DNA from: Pararhodobacter marinus
GTDB taxonomy: Bacteria; Pseudomonadota; Alphaproteobacteria; Rhodobacterales; Rhodobacteraceae
Assembly (NCBI RefSeq): GCF_003122215.1
Contig: NZ_QEYD01000003.1
Location: 62,001-126,000, forward strand
Direction: 5' to 3'
DNA length: 64,000 nucleotides
The notes under the pieces are model-generated. The model searched no databases and was not told the DNA's origin. It saw only the letters and a program-made list of their open reading frames with translations. Both the position numbers and the translations under genes were made by a program. How positions within the stretch are numbered: position 1 is the stretch's first letter; the number at the start of each line of letters is the position of its first letter. Below are positions 17,285 to 27,556 of the stretch, one piece after another.

Positions 17285-18335
17285 CGCGCCGGGGCACCAG
17301 AAGCGAGGCGTCGCCGTAGCTGAAGAAGCGGTAACCAGAGGCCACGGCATGGGCATAGATCGCGTCGATCCGCTCCTTGCCCATCAGGGCCGAAACCAGC
17401 ATCAGCAGCGTCGATTTCGGCAGGTGGAAATTGGTCATCAAGGCATCGGCCGCGTGGAACTCGAAGCCGGGATAGATGAAGATGTCGGTCTCGCCGCGCC
17501 AGGGCTCGACGCGGCCCGAGCGGGCCGCGCTTTCAATCAGGCGCAGCGCCGTGGTGCCGACCGGGATCACCCGACCGCCCGCGGCCTTGGTGGCATTGAT
17601 CGCGTCGGCGGCGTCCGGCGTGACCTCGCCCCATTCGGCATGCATCCGGTGGGTTTTCACATCCTCCACCTTCACCGGCAGGAAGGTTCCCGCGCCGACA
17701 TGCAGCGTCACCTCGGTGAACGCGACACCGCGCGCCTTCAGCGCATCGAGAAGGGCCGCGTCGAAATGCAGGCTCGCGGTCGGCGCCGCCACCGCGCCGC
17801 GCAGGCGCGCGAAAACGGTCTGGTAATCCTCGGCATCCTGCGCGTCGGCGGGGCGGCGGCTTTCGATATAGGGGGGCAGTGGCATACGTCCCGCCGCGTC
17901 GAGCGCGGCATCGAAATCAGGCCCTTTCAGGTCGAAATCCAGAACGGCCTCGGTCTCGTCGCGCGCGCTGACGGTGGCGGTCAGGCCCGCGCCGAAATCC
18001 ACGCGGTCGCCCGGCGCCAGCTTGCGCAGGGGCCGCGCCAGCACCCGCCAGCCGCCCGAGGGGTCGGGGTTCAGAAGCGTGGCCTCGATCCGCGCGACGC
18101 CCGAGCCGTCTTTCGTCGCCCGGCTCCGCGTGCCGAACAGCCGCGCGGGGATCACGCGGGTATTGTTCAGAACCAGCCGGTCACCCGGCTGCAGGATCTG
18201 GGTCAGGTCCCGGACATGCCGGTCGGCGATCGTGTCGCCCTCGGCCAGGAGCAGCCGCGCCGCCGGGCGCGGTTTCACGGGCCGGGTGGCAATCAGCTCT
18301 TCGGGCAGGTCGAAGTCGAAATCGCTCAGTTTCAC
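17280..18335 (-). CDS. queA: tRNA preQ1(34) S-adenosylmethionine ribosyltransferase-isomerase
   Basis: QueA transfers and rearranges the ribosyl group of SAM onto preQ1 in the tRNA wobble position to give epoxyqueuosine. The 351-residue product shows the family start ([18 protein letters not shown]), the RLLL segment, [14 protein letters not shown] (about 59-72), and the C-terminal [18 protein letters not shown] (about 305-322). I chose GTG 18335 because GGAGAG lies eight bases upstream and this gives the conserved N-terminus; a TTG at 18350 is less likely. It is divergent from the peroxiredoxin gene. tgt is not adjacent here. Confidence 0.93.
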   Translation of the reverse strand: MKLSDFDFDLPEELIATRPVKPRPAARLLLAEGDTIADRHVRDLTQILQPGDRLVLNNTRVIPARLFGTRSRATKDGSGVARIEATLLNPDPSGGWRVLARPLRKLAPGDRVDFGAGLTATVSARDETEAVLDFDLKGPDFDAALDAAGRMPLPPYIESRRPADAQDAEDYQTVFARLRGAVAAPTASLHFDAALLDALKARGVAFTEVTLHVGAGTFLPVKVEDVKTHRMHAEWGEVTPDAADAINATKAAGGRVIPVGTTALRLIESAARSGRVEPWRGETDIFIYPGFEFHAADALMTNFHLPKSTLLMLVSALMGKERIDAIYAHAVASGYRFFSYGDASLLVPRRE

Positions 18336-18420
18336 GCGGTCTCTCCGCAAATTTCCGCCTGCCGCCCTTTAACGCTGCCGCAGTTTGACTACAACTTAGG
18401 TGACGACGAAGGAGTCTCCC

Positions 18421-18891
18421 ATGGACATCGACGACCAAGCCCCCGATTTCACCGCTCCCACACAGGATGGGGGCACCATCACCCTCTCCGAGTTCCGCGG
18501 TCAGCCCGTGGTGCTGTATTTCTATCCCAAGGCCGATACCCCGGGCTGCACCCAGGAAGCCAAGGATTTCACCGAGCTGGGCCACGATTTCGAAAAGCTC
18601 GGCGCCAAGGTGATCGGCGTCAGCAAGGACGCGCCCGCGAAGCTGGAAAAGTTCGGGCTGAAATACGATCTGGGCGTCACGCTGGTGTCGGATGCCGAGG
18701 GCGATATCTGCGAGCGTTACGGTGTCTGGGGTGAAAAGAAGATGTACGGCAAGACCTTCATGGGCATCACCCGCGCCACCTTCCTGATCGACGGCCAGGG
18801 CAATATCGCCCGCATCTGGCCCAAGGTCAGCGTCAAGGGCCATGCCGAAGAGGTGCTTGCCGCCGTGCACGAGATGCAGCGGATCGAGTGA
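18421..18891 (+). CDS. bcp: BCP/PrxQ-type thioredoxin-dependent peroxiredoxin
   Basis: This peroxiredoxin reduces hydrogen and organic peroxides at the expense of thioredoxin. The 156-residue protein has the PrxQ-type active site ADTPGCTQEAKDF with the peroxidatic cysteine near residue 46. The resolving cysteine five positions on, found in many BCP proteins (GCTxEAC), is a lysine here, so it is probably a one-cysteine type or uses another partner. AAGGAG precedes ATG 18421; an in-frame ATG at 18400 lacks a ribosome site. It is divergent from queA. Confidence 0.9.
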   Translation: MDIDDQAPDFTAPTQDGGTITLSEFRGQPVVLYFYPKADTPGCTQEAKDFTELGHDFEKLGAKVIGVSKDAPAKLEKFGLKYDLGVTLVSDAEGDICERYGVWGEKKMYGKTFMGITRATFLIDGQGNIARIWPKVSVKGHAEEVLAAVHEMQRIE

Positions 18892-19018
18892 AGCCCCCGC
18901 CGCGCCCTGCCCTTGCCTGCCCGCGCGCGGCATTATATCAGACCAAGACCTTCCCGGGGGCCATCGCGGCCCCCTCGCCTTTGGCGATCTTCCTTTCTTG
19001 CTGACACAGGTGACCTGA

Positions 19019-20143
<1,125 letters not shown>

Positions 20144-20181
20144 TCCTCAGACCGCGCCGCCCTGCCCGATCCCGGAGCCGA

Positions 20182-20346
20182 TCACAGCTTGATGCCGGGC
20201 AGGTAGCGGCCAAGGCGGCTGAAATCGCGCGGCGCCTGCGCGCGGTTGCGGCGTTCCTTGACGGCCATCGAGGCTTCGATACGCGAGATTGCCATCAGGT
20301 CGTCATAGATATCCAGGGCGGGACGGGTCGTCGGGTTGCGGCTCAT
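20182..20346 (-). CDS. Small basic hypothetical protein, 54 residues
   Basis: A 54-residue frame starting at ATG 20346 with GGAGAT upstream. It is polar and basic (SRIEASMAVKERRNRAQ), without membrane segment or signal peptide. The end, FSRLGRYLPGIKL, looks ordered. I do not recognise a family. It converges on prfB with 38 bases between stops. Codon use and the ribosome site make it a likely real gene. Confidence 0.5.
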   Translation of the reverse strand: MSRNPTTRPALDIYDDLMAISRIEASMAVKERRNRAQAPRDFSRLGRYLPGIKL

Positions 20347-20425
20347 GGATCGATCTCCGAATGTCTGCGCCCGTTTTCGGGCGGTGTTACAGTAAGAACG
20401 AGCGAACCCTGCCAAAGGTTCAAAT

Positions 20426-20446
20426 TTTCCCGACACAAAAGGGAAA
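20426..20446. promoter_or_regulatory. Inverted repeat in a divergent promoter gap
   Basis: TTTCCC (20426-20431) and GGGAAA (20441-20446) lie in the AT-rich part of the 280-base gap between two divergent small genes. It could be an operator or weak hairpin; no further support. Confidence 0.25.
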
Positions 20447-20626
20447 TATTGTTTCATCCCCGGCGATATGGGCGCCATCGGCTTGCGTCGAACAACCAGA
20501 GGGCGCATGGCGGCCCTCCGCTCGCGCGTTGACGCAGGGCGTCAACTCTGCGTGTGAGCCTCTATCCAGACGGGTTTTGCCTTGCCATGATGGGTCAAAC
20601 CCCGCTTCTTGAAATCGGAGGATCCC

Positions 20627-21097
20627 ATGTCCCGACGTCTTGCGCGTCTTCTGTCGCCTCTTGCTCTTGCCGCCACCGTCACCGTCGCCGGGTCGGGCGC
20701 CGCCTTCGCCGAAGGCCCGCCGGGCTTTGCCATCAACGATCCGACCCGCTGTTTCGACCTCTATTGTGATCGCCCCTGCCCGCCCGGTCGCAATTGCGGC
20801 GATGTCCGCCCGCCGCAGCATCCGGGCTATCCCGTCCGCCCGGGCCATCCCGTCCATCCGTGGTGGCCGGGCTTCCGTCCGCCGGTGGGTCATCCCCCCG
20901 CCGCCTATGCCGATCCCCTGCCCGCGCATTGCGCGATGACGTATCGACAGGGTGACGGGCGCCGCGACGGTTACTGGGCCGCTTGCCTGAGCGATGCGGG
21001 GTTCCGCAATCTCCCGGGCCGCTGCCGCTACACCACCACGGCGGGCGATGCGCTTTACAACGCGCAATGCCTGCGCACGGCTGGCTACCGCTATTGA
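20627..21097 (+). CDS. Secreted proline-rich, cysteine-containing protein
   Basis: A 156-residue protein with a signal peptide (about residues 1-28, ending GAAFA). A Cys/Pro-rich part follows (CFDLYCDRPCPPGRNC), then a Pro-Gly-His stretch of PVRPGHPVHP type, and a C-terminal domain with CAMTYRQ, AACLSDAGF and CRYTTT. The six or more cysteines suggest disulfides in the periplasm or outside the cell. GGAGGA precedes ATG 20627. I know no function for it; similar small cysteine-rich exported proteins are frequent in this family of bacteria. Confidence 0.7.
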   Translation: MSRRLARLLSPLALAATVTVAGSGAAFAEGPPGFAINDPTRCFDLYCDRPCPPGRNCGDVRPPQHPGYPVRPGHPVHPWWPGFRPPVGHPPAAYADPLPAHCAMTYRQGDGRRDGYWAACLSDAGFRNLPGRCRYTTTAGDALYNAQCLRTAGYRY

Positions 21098-21186
21098 CAG
21101 AACACCCGGCCTGTCGGGGCGATTGATCCGCCCCGACAAGCTGGGTAGCCTTTCCCGGCGCGAACGTGCCATGGGAGGCCACAACC

Positions 21187-21987
21187 TTGACCGAGATCCA
21201 ACCCGACCTGCCACCGACGGGCCTTGCGTCACACCCTTCGATCATCCCTGAACCGCGCAGCATCACCCGGGCCGAGCTGGGGCAGGTGCTGGCCGCCGGC
21301 TGGCGTGATTTCACCCGCGCGCCGCTCTACGGCATCGCTTTCAGTGCGGTCTATGTGCTGGGCGGACTGATCATGTACGCGATCTTTTCCGCCGCTGCCG
21401 CCGAATACTGGTTCATCCCGATCGCCGTCGGTTTTCCCATCCTCGCGCCCTTCGCCGCGACCGGCCTTTACGAGGTGTCGCGCCGGCTCGAGACGGGCGA
21501 GGCGCTGACCCCGCGCGCGGTCTTCGCCATCGTCTTCGCACAGAAGGACCGGCAGGTGCCGTCGATGGCGATGTTCATCCTGCTTGTCTTCATGTTCTGG
21601 GTGTTCATCGCCCATACGATCTTCGCGCTGTTCTTCGGGCTGACCCCGATCACCGGGTCAACCCTGTCGATGCTGCTCAGCGCGAACGGGCTGATGATGC
21701 TGCTCGTGGGCTCGGCCATCGGCGGGATCATGGCTGCTCTGTTCTACGCGCTGACCGTGATCAGCCTGCCGCTGCTTCTGGACCGCGAGGTCGATTTCAT
21801 CACCGCCATGATCACCAGCTTCGGTTGCGTGACCCGCAATCCGGCGGCGATGGTTGGCTGGGCCGCGCTGATCGCTCTGGCACTGTTCATCGGCATGCTG
21901 CCGCTGTTTCTGGGCCTCTTCGTCGTGCTGCCGGTCTTCGGCCACGCGACGTGGCACCTTTACCGCCGGCTCCTGCCCGCCGACTGA
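21187..21987 (+). CDS. DUF2189 integral membrane protein
   Basis: A 266-residue protein with about six membrane helices, matching DUF2189: the entry motif ITRAELGQVLAAGWRDFTRAPLYG (with W and F conserved) before helix 1 near residue 45, a short loop EVSRRLETGE between helices 2 and 3, and DREVDFITAMITSF before helix 5. The family's role is unknown. I chose TTG 21187 because GGGAGG (21173-21178) lies eight bases upstream; a GTG at 21166 is upstream of that site. Confidence 0.8.
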   Translation: MTEIQPDLPPTGLASHPSIIPEPRSITRAELGQVLAAGWRDFTRAPLYGIAFSAVYVLGGLIMYAIFSAAAAEYWFIPIAVGFPILAPFAATGLYEVSRRLETGEALTPRAVFAIVFAQKDRQVPSMAMFILLVFMFWVFIAHTIFALFFGLTPITGSTLSMLLSANGLMMLLVGSAIGGIMAALFYALTVISLPLLLDREVDFITAMITSFGCVTRNPAAMVGWAALIALALFIGMLPLFLGLFVVLPVFGHATWHLYRRLLPAD

Positions 21988-22063
21988 AGCTCCGGACGGA
22001 CAACCCAAACGAAAACGGGGGGCCATGGCCCCCCGTCAGCATTCCGTTTGTCGCGTCTGGCGC

Positions 22064-22714
22064 TTACTTGCCGGCAGCCTTGCTGTCGACCGGCGCTTTG
22101 GGCGCGGACGAGCCCGAGGGCGCCGAGGCCGGACGCGCCGCTGCGGCGGCCGGTGCCGGGCTTTGCGCGGGACGCGGGGCCGAGGATTGCTGCGCGGGCT
22201 GGGCGTTGCCCGACCCGGCGCTCGGCGCGCTTTGCGACGCCTGGGCCAGCGGATCGTCCTGGCGCTGGACCGAGCCTTCGAAATGGGCGCCCGATTCGAT
22301 GGCGATGGTCTTGTGGATGATGTCGCCTTCGACCCGCGCGGTCGAGGTCAGGCGCACTTTCAGCCCGCGCACGCGACCGATCACGCGGCCATTGATGACG
22401 ATGTCATCGGCAACGATCTCGCCGCGGATCGTCGCGCTTTCGCCCACGGTCAGCAGATGCGCGCGGATATCGCCGTCCACGACACCCTCGATCACCACGT
22501 CGCCCGAAGTGCGCAGGTTGCCCGAGATCTGCAGATCGGCCGACAGCACCGAGGCCGCCGGCTTGCTTTTCGGAGCCCCGCCGGGCGCGGCAGCGCCGCC
22601 GAAGTCCATGTTGGGGCGCGGCGCGGAAGAGGATGGCGCGGGCGAAGACGATTCGGTCGGACGCGCGGCTTCAGGACGAGCGGCGGTCTCGTTGATCCTG
22701 CTCTTAGAAAACAT
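22064..22714 (-). CDS. bacA: Bactofilin (polymer-forming cytoskeletal protein)
   Basis: Bactofilins self-assemble into filaments without nucleotide and guide cell-wall enzymes or cell shape. The 216-residue protein has a disordered Ser/Pro/Ala N-terminus, the right-handed beta-helix core (about residues 55-150: repeats such as ISGNLRTSGDVVIEGVVDG and ATIRGEIVADDIVINGRV), and a long disordered Ala/Pro/Ser C-terminal tail, longer than in many homologues. Its start overlaps the end of the M23 peptidase gene by 11 bases. This pairing is known for BacA and the LytM factor LmdC in other alphaproteobacteria. Confidence 0.92.
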   Translation of the reverse strand: MFSKSRINETAARPEAARPTESSSPAPSSSAPRPNMDFGGAAAPGGAPKSKPAASVLSADLQISGNLRTSGDVVIEGVVDGDIRAHLLTVGESATIRGEIVADDIVINGRVIGRVRGLKVRLTSTARVEGDIIHKTIAIESGAHFEGSVQRQDDPLAQASQSAPSAGSGNAQPAQQSSAPRPAQSPAPAAAAARPASAPSGSSAPKAPVDSKAAGK

Positions 22715-24035
22715 TCTGTGCTGCCCTTATGTAGGTCATGGGATTGATGGGATCGCCGCCGACACGGATTTCGTAGTGCAGATGCGTCCCGGTGGAGCGG
22801 CCTGTCGAGCCCATACCACCGATCCGGTCCCCGCGCGAGACTCTTTGGCCCTCGCTCACGGCGATACTACTCATATGCGCGTACCGGGTTTCGAATCCGA
22901 AATCGTGCCGGATGGTCACCATGTTGCCGTAGCCGCTCTGACGGCCGGCGAAGGTGACGACGCCATCGGCGGTCGCGTGGATCGGCGTGCCGCGCGCGCC
23001 CCCCCAATCCTGCCCGGCATGCAGACGGCGTCCGCCGGTAATGGGGTCGGTCCGGCGCCCGAAAGGCGAGGTCAGCCGCGCACCCGTGACCGGCAGCGCG
23101 AAGGGCGTGCGGGCGAGAGCGATACGGTACATGTCGATTTCTTCCAGCGCCGCCAGAACCGAATTGGCGCGCACTTCGTCGCTGGCCGGATCCAGCGTGC
23201 CCGAGGTCGAGATCGAGATCGGCTGCAGCGAGGCGGATTGCGACTGATAGCCCGCGCGCACCTGCCGCAAGAGCGTCTCGCTCGACAGGCCGGCGGCGTT
23301 GAACATCCGCTCGATCGGCTGGATCGAGGCTTCGACCGCGTCCTCAAGCTGCGTGAAGATGCGGGTATTGCGGTCCTGGATCAGCCGGTATTCCAGCGCC
23401 AGATGCTCGGCCTCGCGCGTGGCGCCCTCGGCCACGGTGCGGATCATCTCGCGTTCGGCGGCGGTCCGGTCCAGCGCGGTCAGCACGAAGTCCAGGGTTT
23501 CCTGCACCTCGCCCAGATCCTCGTTGGCCTCGGCCAGCTGGGTGTTGGCGTCCAGAGCCTCCAGCTCGGCCAGCCGCGACAGGGCGTCGTCGCGCTCGTC
23601 CAGCGCGCCGCTCAGCGTCGCCTGCAGCGCGTCGATCCCGCGCGCGAGTTCCGCGTTGCGCTGCTCGCCTTCCATCAGCGTGGCCTGCATATGCGCCACG
23701 CGGTCCATCGCCTCGCCGAAACGGGCATGGGATTGCTGCGCTTCCGCCAGCGCCCGGTCGCGTTGCGCGGCCATATCGTTGAGACGGGTTTCGAAATAGG
23801 TCTGCTCGCGGCGCGTGTTCTCTCGCAGATCGTTCGAGCCGAGGATTTCGAAGAACAGGATCGAGGTCGCGACAAGGCTCCAGGCCATGTAGCCCACGGT
23901 GCCGGTCAGGATGACCGCCTGCGCTGCGGGTTTCAGGCGGACGAAGCGGGTGCTGGTCTCCGAGCGGAGAAACAAACGACGTTCGGGAAGATAGCGCTCA
24001 AGCGCGGCGTTCAGAGTATCGATCCAGGCCCCCAC
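22704..24035 (-). CDS. M23 peptidase with membrane anchor and coiled coil, bactofilin partner
   Basis: A LytM-type peptidoglycan endopeptidase. The 443-residue protein has a short cytosolic N-terminus, one membrane helix (about 36-64), a long coiled coil (about 75-235) and a C-terminal M23 domain (about 315-435). The zinc ligands are visible as HAGQDWGG, where HxxxD matches the family's first two ligands, and the HLHYE motif, and the domain ends [11 protein letters not shown]. It is translated just before bactofilin with an 11-base overlap, so the wall enzyme and its scaffold are probably made together. Bactofilin likely binds the cytosolic tail. Confidence 0.92.
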   Translation of the reverse strand: MGAWIDTLNAALERYLPERRLFLRSETSTRFVRLKPAAQAVILTGTVGYMAWSLVATSILFFEILGSNDLRENTRREQTYFETRLNDMAAQRDRALAEAQQSHARFGEAMDRVAHMQATLMEGEQRNAELARGIDALQATLSGALDERDDALSRLAELEALDANTQLAEANEDLGEVQETLDFVLTALDRTAAEREMIRTVAEGATREAEHLALEYRLIQDRNTRIFTQLEDAVEASIQPIERMFNAAGLSSETLLRQVRAGYQSQSASLQPISISTSGTLDPASDEVRANSVLAALEEIDMYRIALARTPFALPVTGARLTSPFGRRTDPITGGRRLHAGQDWGGARGTPIHATADGVVTFAGRQSGYGNMVTIRHDFGFETRYAHMSSIAVSEGQRVSRGDRIGGMGSTGRSTGTHLHYEIRVGGDPINPMTYIRAAQNVF

Positions 24036-24206
24036 GGGTTCCCCTCACTTTATCCGGGCGATTCAACGCCTCTTCGACGCGTCAATGCGAAACCTTGGAC
24101 TCTGTTAATCGCCAGACCTTAGTCGGGCAACCATTTTGCCCATGCCGAATCGCCCCCATAGGCGGGACTCGGCCCATTCGGCAAAAAACCGCCGATTTTG
24201 AATCAC

Positions 24207-25085
24207 TTACGCGTTTGTGTCGAAACCCGCGGTGTTCTCGCGATGTTCTTCCGTCAGCGGCCAGTAGAAATCGGGCGGGATCCCGGCCTCGGCGCGCTTT
24301 TCCTCGTTGAAGGGCGGCTTCAGGGCGCCATGGAAATAGCGCTGGACCAGCCGGTGAAACGCGTCCTTCGGATCCTCGTCATGGCGTCCGCACAGGAAGT
24401 GAAACCATTTCGAGCCATAGGCGACATGCCCCACCTCTTCGGCATAGATCGTCTCGAGCGCCGCGACCGCATTTTCGATCCCGGCCTTGCGAAAAAGCTC
24501 GATCATGCCCGGCGTCACGTCGAGCCCCCGCGCTTCCAGCACCATCGGCACCACCGCCAGCCGGCCCAGGAAATCGTCTTTGGTGTCCAGCGCCGCGCGC
24601 CACATGAAGGCATGGGCGGGCAACGCGCCGTAGGACGAGCCCAGGCTTTCCAGGACATCGCAGACAAGGTTGAAATGCTTGGATTCTTCCGCCGCTGATT
24701 TCACCCAGTCGTCATAGAACCCGATGGGCATCCTGACATCGGTGAAGCGCGCGATGATGTCCCAGTGCAGGTCCACGGCGTTCAGCTCGATATGCGCGAC
24801 CGCGTGCAACAGCGCGATCCGCCCGGCGGGCGAGCCGGGCCTGCGCCGGGGCATGTCGCGCGGGTTCAGAAGCTCGGGCTTGTCGGGCCGTGCGGGTGTA
24901 TCGGGGGGCGCGCCCTGCCCGACCGGCATCGGATCGCCCGCCGCGCGCCTTTCGAACCACGCCTCGGCGCAACGTTTCGACAGCGCCGTCTTCGCCCGCC
25001 CGTCTGCCGTGTTCAGCACGGCAATGGCGCATTCGGCCAAGGTCTGTGGCAGGTCCGCAAGGTCTTGCGGGGGCAGATCCGTCAT
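24207..25085 (-). CDS. DUF455 ferritin-like protein
   Basis: A 292-residue ferritin-like helical-bundle protein. Di-iron-type ligand motifs appear in order: HIELNAVD (about 99-106), EESKHF (about 133-138), EARGLD (about 184-189) and EEVGHV (about 216-221). The DUF455 family is common in proteobacteria and resembles MiaE-like hydroxylases, but its substrate is unknown. Its start overlaps the end of mccA (25082-25085), suggesting coupled translation with the leucine-degradation genes. Confidence 0.83.
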   Translation of the reverse strand: MTDLPPQDLADLPQTLAECAIAVLNTADGRAKTALSKRCAEAWFERRAAGDPMPVGQGAPPDTPARPDKPELLNPRDMPRRRPGSPAGRIALLHAVAHIELNAVDLHWDIIARFTDVRMPIGFYDDWVKSAAEESKHFNLVCDVLESLGSSYGALPAHAFMWRAALDTKDDFLGRLAVVPMVLEARGLDVTPGMIELFRKAGIENAVAALETIYAEEVGHVAYGSKWFHFLCGRHDEDPKDAFHRLVQRYFHGALKPPFNEEKRAEAGIPPDFYWPLTEEHRENTAGFDTNA

Positions 25086-27010
25086 TCATCCTCCAGCGCG
25101 ATCAGCGCGGCGCCGGCCTCGACCTGATCGCCCGCCTGCGCCAGAATCTCGGCCACTGTTCCGTCGCGCCCGGCACTCAGCGTGTGTTCCATCTTCATGG
25201 CTTCCAGAATCGCCAGACGCGCGCCCTTTTCCACCATATCGCCCGCCGAGACAAACACCGCCTTCACCAGCCCCGGCATCGGGGCCAGCACCACGCCCGC
25301 CCCGGCGCCCGCGACTTCGGCCACGCTCAGCGGATCGGGGATGGTGAAATGCAGCGTGCGCGCGCCGAACACGCTGACCGAGTCCCGACCCGTGCGCACC
25401 GCCTCGGGCGCCCGCGCGCCATTTATCCACCATGCCCCCGCGCGCCGTTCGGCCTGAAGCGTCTCGTCGCCCAGAGCCACCTGCCAGCCCGCGCCCGCCC
25501 GCGAAATCCGCACCGCGTAGCGATCGTCGCCCTGCACCACCTCAAGCGCCTGCGTCAGCGGCGCCCAGAGCGTGAAGCCAGCCAGGGCCTCGTCCCCCGG
25601 ATCGAAGGCCGCCATAGCCGCGCTTGCCACCTGAAGGGATGTCACCGGCTCCGTTGCGGTCAGCGCGTCGATATCGCGCGCGATCAGGCCGGTATCGACC
25701 TCGCCCGCGCGGAAGCCGGTGTGCCGGGTCAGCGCACCCAGGAATTCCAGATTGGTCACCGAACCGGCCACCTGCGTTCCCGCCAGCGCCGCGCCCAGCC
25801 GTGCCAGCGCCACGGCGCGGGTCGGGCCGTGGGTGATGACCTTGGCGATCATCGGGTCGTACCACGGGCTGATCGTGTCGCCCTCGCGCACCCCGGAATC
25901 GATGCGCGCGCCCTCGGGGAAAGCCAGCCGCGACAGCGTACCGGTCGCGGGCAGGAAGCCTGCGGGCACGTCCTCGGCATAGAGCCGGGCCTCAAACGCG
26001 TGGCCCGAGATCGTCAGGTCTTCCTGTGCGCAGGGCAGGCTTTCGCCCGCTGCCACGCGCAATTGCCATTCCACCAGATCGACGCCCGTGATCGCCTCGG
26101 TCACCGGATGTTCGACCTGCAGGCGGGTGTTCATTTCCATGAACCAGAAGCCATCGGGCCGCAGCCCCTGCGAGCCATCGACGATGAACTCGACCGTGCC
26201 CGCGCCCTTGTAGCCGATGGCCTCGGCGGCGCGCACGGCGGCCTGCCCCATCGCTGCGCGCATCTCGTCCGTCATGCCGGGCGCGGGCGCTTCTTCGATC
26301 ACCTTCTGATGCCGGCGCTGCAGCGAACAGTCGCGCTCGAACAAATGCACGGCCTTCGTGCCGTCGCCGAAGACCTGCACTTCAATATGGCGCGGCTGTT
26401 CGATGTATTTCTCGATCAGCACCGCCGAATTGCCGAACGCCGTCGATGCCTCGCCCTGGGCCGAGGCCAGCGCATCCGCGAAGTCGCGCGCGTGTTCGAC
26501 CAGCCGCATCCCCTTGCCGCCGCCGCCCGCCACGGCCTTGATCAGCACCGGATAGCCGATCGCGTCGGCCTGCGCCTGCAGATGCGCGGGGTCCTGATTG
26601 TCGCCCATGTAGCCGGGCACGATGGGCACGCCCGCCTTTTCCATCAGCGCCTTGGCCGCGTCTTTCAGCCCCATCGCCCGGATCGCCTTGGCCGAGGGGC
26701 CGATGAAGACCAGCCCCGCCGCCTCGACCGCGTCGACGAAATCCGGGTTCTCGGACAGGAAGCCATAGCCCGGATGGATCGCCTGCGCGCCTGTGGCAAG
26801 CGCGGCCTCGATGATTGCATCGCCGCGCAGATAGCTGTCCGCCGGGCGCGCGCCGCCCAGATGCACCGCGCGGTCAGCCATGGCGACATGCGCGGCTTTT
26901 GCATCGGCATCGGAATAGACGGCGACGCAGCGCAGCCCCATCGACTGCGCGGTCTTGATTACGCGGCAGGCGATTTCGCCACGATTGGCAATCAGGATCG
27001 TGTCAAACAT
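25082..27010 (-). CDS. mccA: Methylcrotonoyl-CoA carboxylase, biotin-containing alpha subunit
   Basis: The alpha subunit carboxylates biotin with ATP and bicarbonate for the carboxylation of 3-methylcrotonyl-CoA in leucine breakdown. The 642-residue protein has biotin carboxylase domains (ILIANRGEIACRV at the start, ATP-grasp loop VAGGGGKGMRL near 161-171, and QVEHPVTEAITG) and a C-terminal biotinyl domain with EAMKMEH (Lys near 611). Assignment to MCC rather than acetyl- or propionyl-CoA carboxylase comes from mccB and ivd in the same run. ATG 27010 is preceded by GGAG; a GTG one codon earlier is possible. Confidence 0.9.
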   Translation of the reverse strand: MFDTILIANRGEIACRVIKTAQSMGLRCVAVYSDADAKAAHVAMADRAVHLGGARPADSYLRGDAIIEAALATGAQAIHPGYGFLSENPDFVDAVEAAGLVFIGPSAKAIRAMGLKDAAKALMEKAGVPIVPGYMGDNQDPAHLQAQADAIGYPVLIKAVAGGGGKGMRLVEHARDFADALASAQGEASTAFGNSAVLIEKYIEQPRHIEVQVFGDGTKAVHLFERDCSLQRRHQKVIEEAPAPGMTDEMRAAMGQAAVRAAEAIGYKGAGTVEFIVDGSQGLRPDGFWFMEMNTRLQVEHPVTEAITGVDLVEWQLRVAAGESLPCAQEDLTISGHAFEARLYAEDVPAGFLPATGTLSRLAFPEGARIDSGVREGDTISPWYDPMIAKVITHGPTRAVALARLGAALAGTQVAGSVTNLEFLGALTRHTGFRAGEVDTGLIARDIDALTATEPVTSLQVASAAMAAFDPGDEALAGFTLWAPLTQALEVVQGDDRYAVRISRAGAGWQVALGDETLQAERRAGAWWINGARAPEAVRTGRDSVSVFGARTLHFTIPDPLSVAEVAGAGAGVVLAPMPGLVKAVFVSAGDMVEKGARLAILEAMKMEHTLSAGRDGTVAEILAQAGDQVEAGAALIALEDE

Positions 27011-27133
27011 CACTCTCTCCGGTCAGACAGGAAAAACCGGCGCGCGAAACGCGGCCGGCTGGACGAAAGGGCAAGCGCCCGCGACCCGACGCGCGGGGCA
27101 GGCGTTCAGAAAGAACAGGGAAGCAGACCGCGC

Positions 27134-27556
27134 CTAGGCGCAGAGATGGGCGGGTACCGGCGTAATCACCCGATGCACGGGGCGGTCGTCGAGATAGATC
27201 ACCGTCAGCCGTGCACGCGGTTCGGTTACGAAGCGCACCTGCGACGCCTGCCACAGACGCGCCCGCAGCGCGACCCGGGCGCGCAGGCCCCACCAGGCTT
27301 CGGCGAGGCAGGACGCCCCCATCAGCGGCGGCGATGACAGGCCCATCACGTCGTGCGGCTGCGTGCCGGTGCCCGGGCAGGACAGCTGCACCGTGTCGCC
27401 ATCCACCACATGCACCAGCGTGCATCCCTCGGCCTCGCGCGAGGCGCCGGCGAAGGCCGCGGCGACCGGTACGACCATGAGCACCAGAAGAACCGCCGCG
27501 ATCCGGCGCACAAGCGTCTCCTTGCGCCGCCGTTTCTTGCGGAACTCGCGCGTCAT
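27134..27556 (-). CDS. Exported degenerate nuclease-fold (SNase-like) protein
   Basis: A 140-residue protein with a basic N-terminus (KKRRRK) and one hydrophobic segment (about 18-36), either a signal peptide or an anchor. After it come CTLVHVVDGDTVQL and DVMGLSSPPL, the positions of the SNase VxDGDT and RLxGIDxPE strands. The Arg and Glu needed for phosphodiester cleavage are missing, so it is probably not an active nuclease. The start is uncertain: ATG 27556, ATG 27640 and GTG 27649 are all in frame; the last has GGGGCGA upstream. It sits between mccB and mccA in the leucine-degradation run. Confidence 0.6.
   Translation of the reverse strand: MTREFRKKRRRKETLVRRIAAVLLVLMVVPVAAAFAGASREAEGCTLVHVVDGDTVQLSCPGTGTQPHDVMGLSSPPLMGASCLAEAWWGLRARVALRARLWQASQVRFVTEPRARLTVIYLDDRPVHRVITPVPAHLCA

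Noticed and set aside
24143-24187. Long inverted repeat GCCGAAT..ATTCGGC before the M23 gene as a terminator
   Set aside because: On the minus strand the T-run precedes the stem rather than following it, and the loop is about 30 bases, so it is not a normal terminator.
24890-27337. 815-codon plus-strand frame opposite mccA
   Set aside because: mccA carries biotin carboxylase and biotinyl motifs; the opposite frame has none and is rich in Arg, His and Gly.
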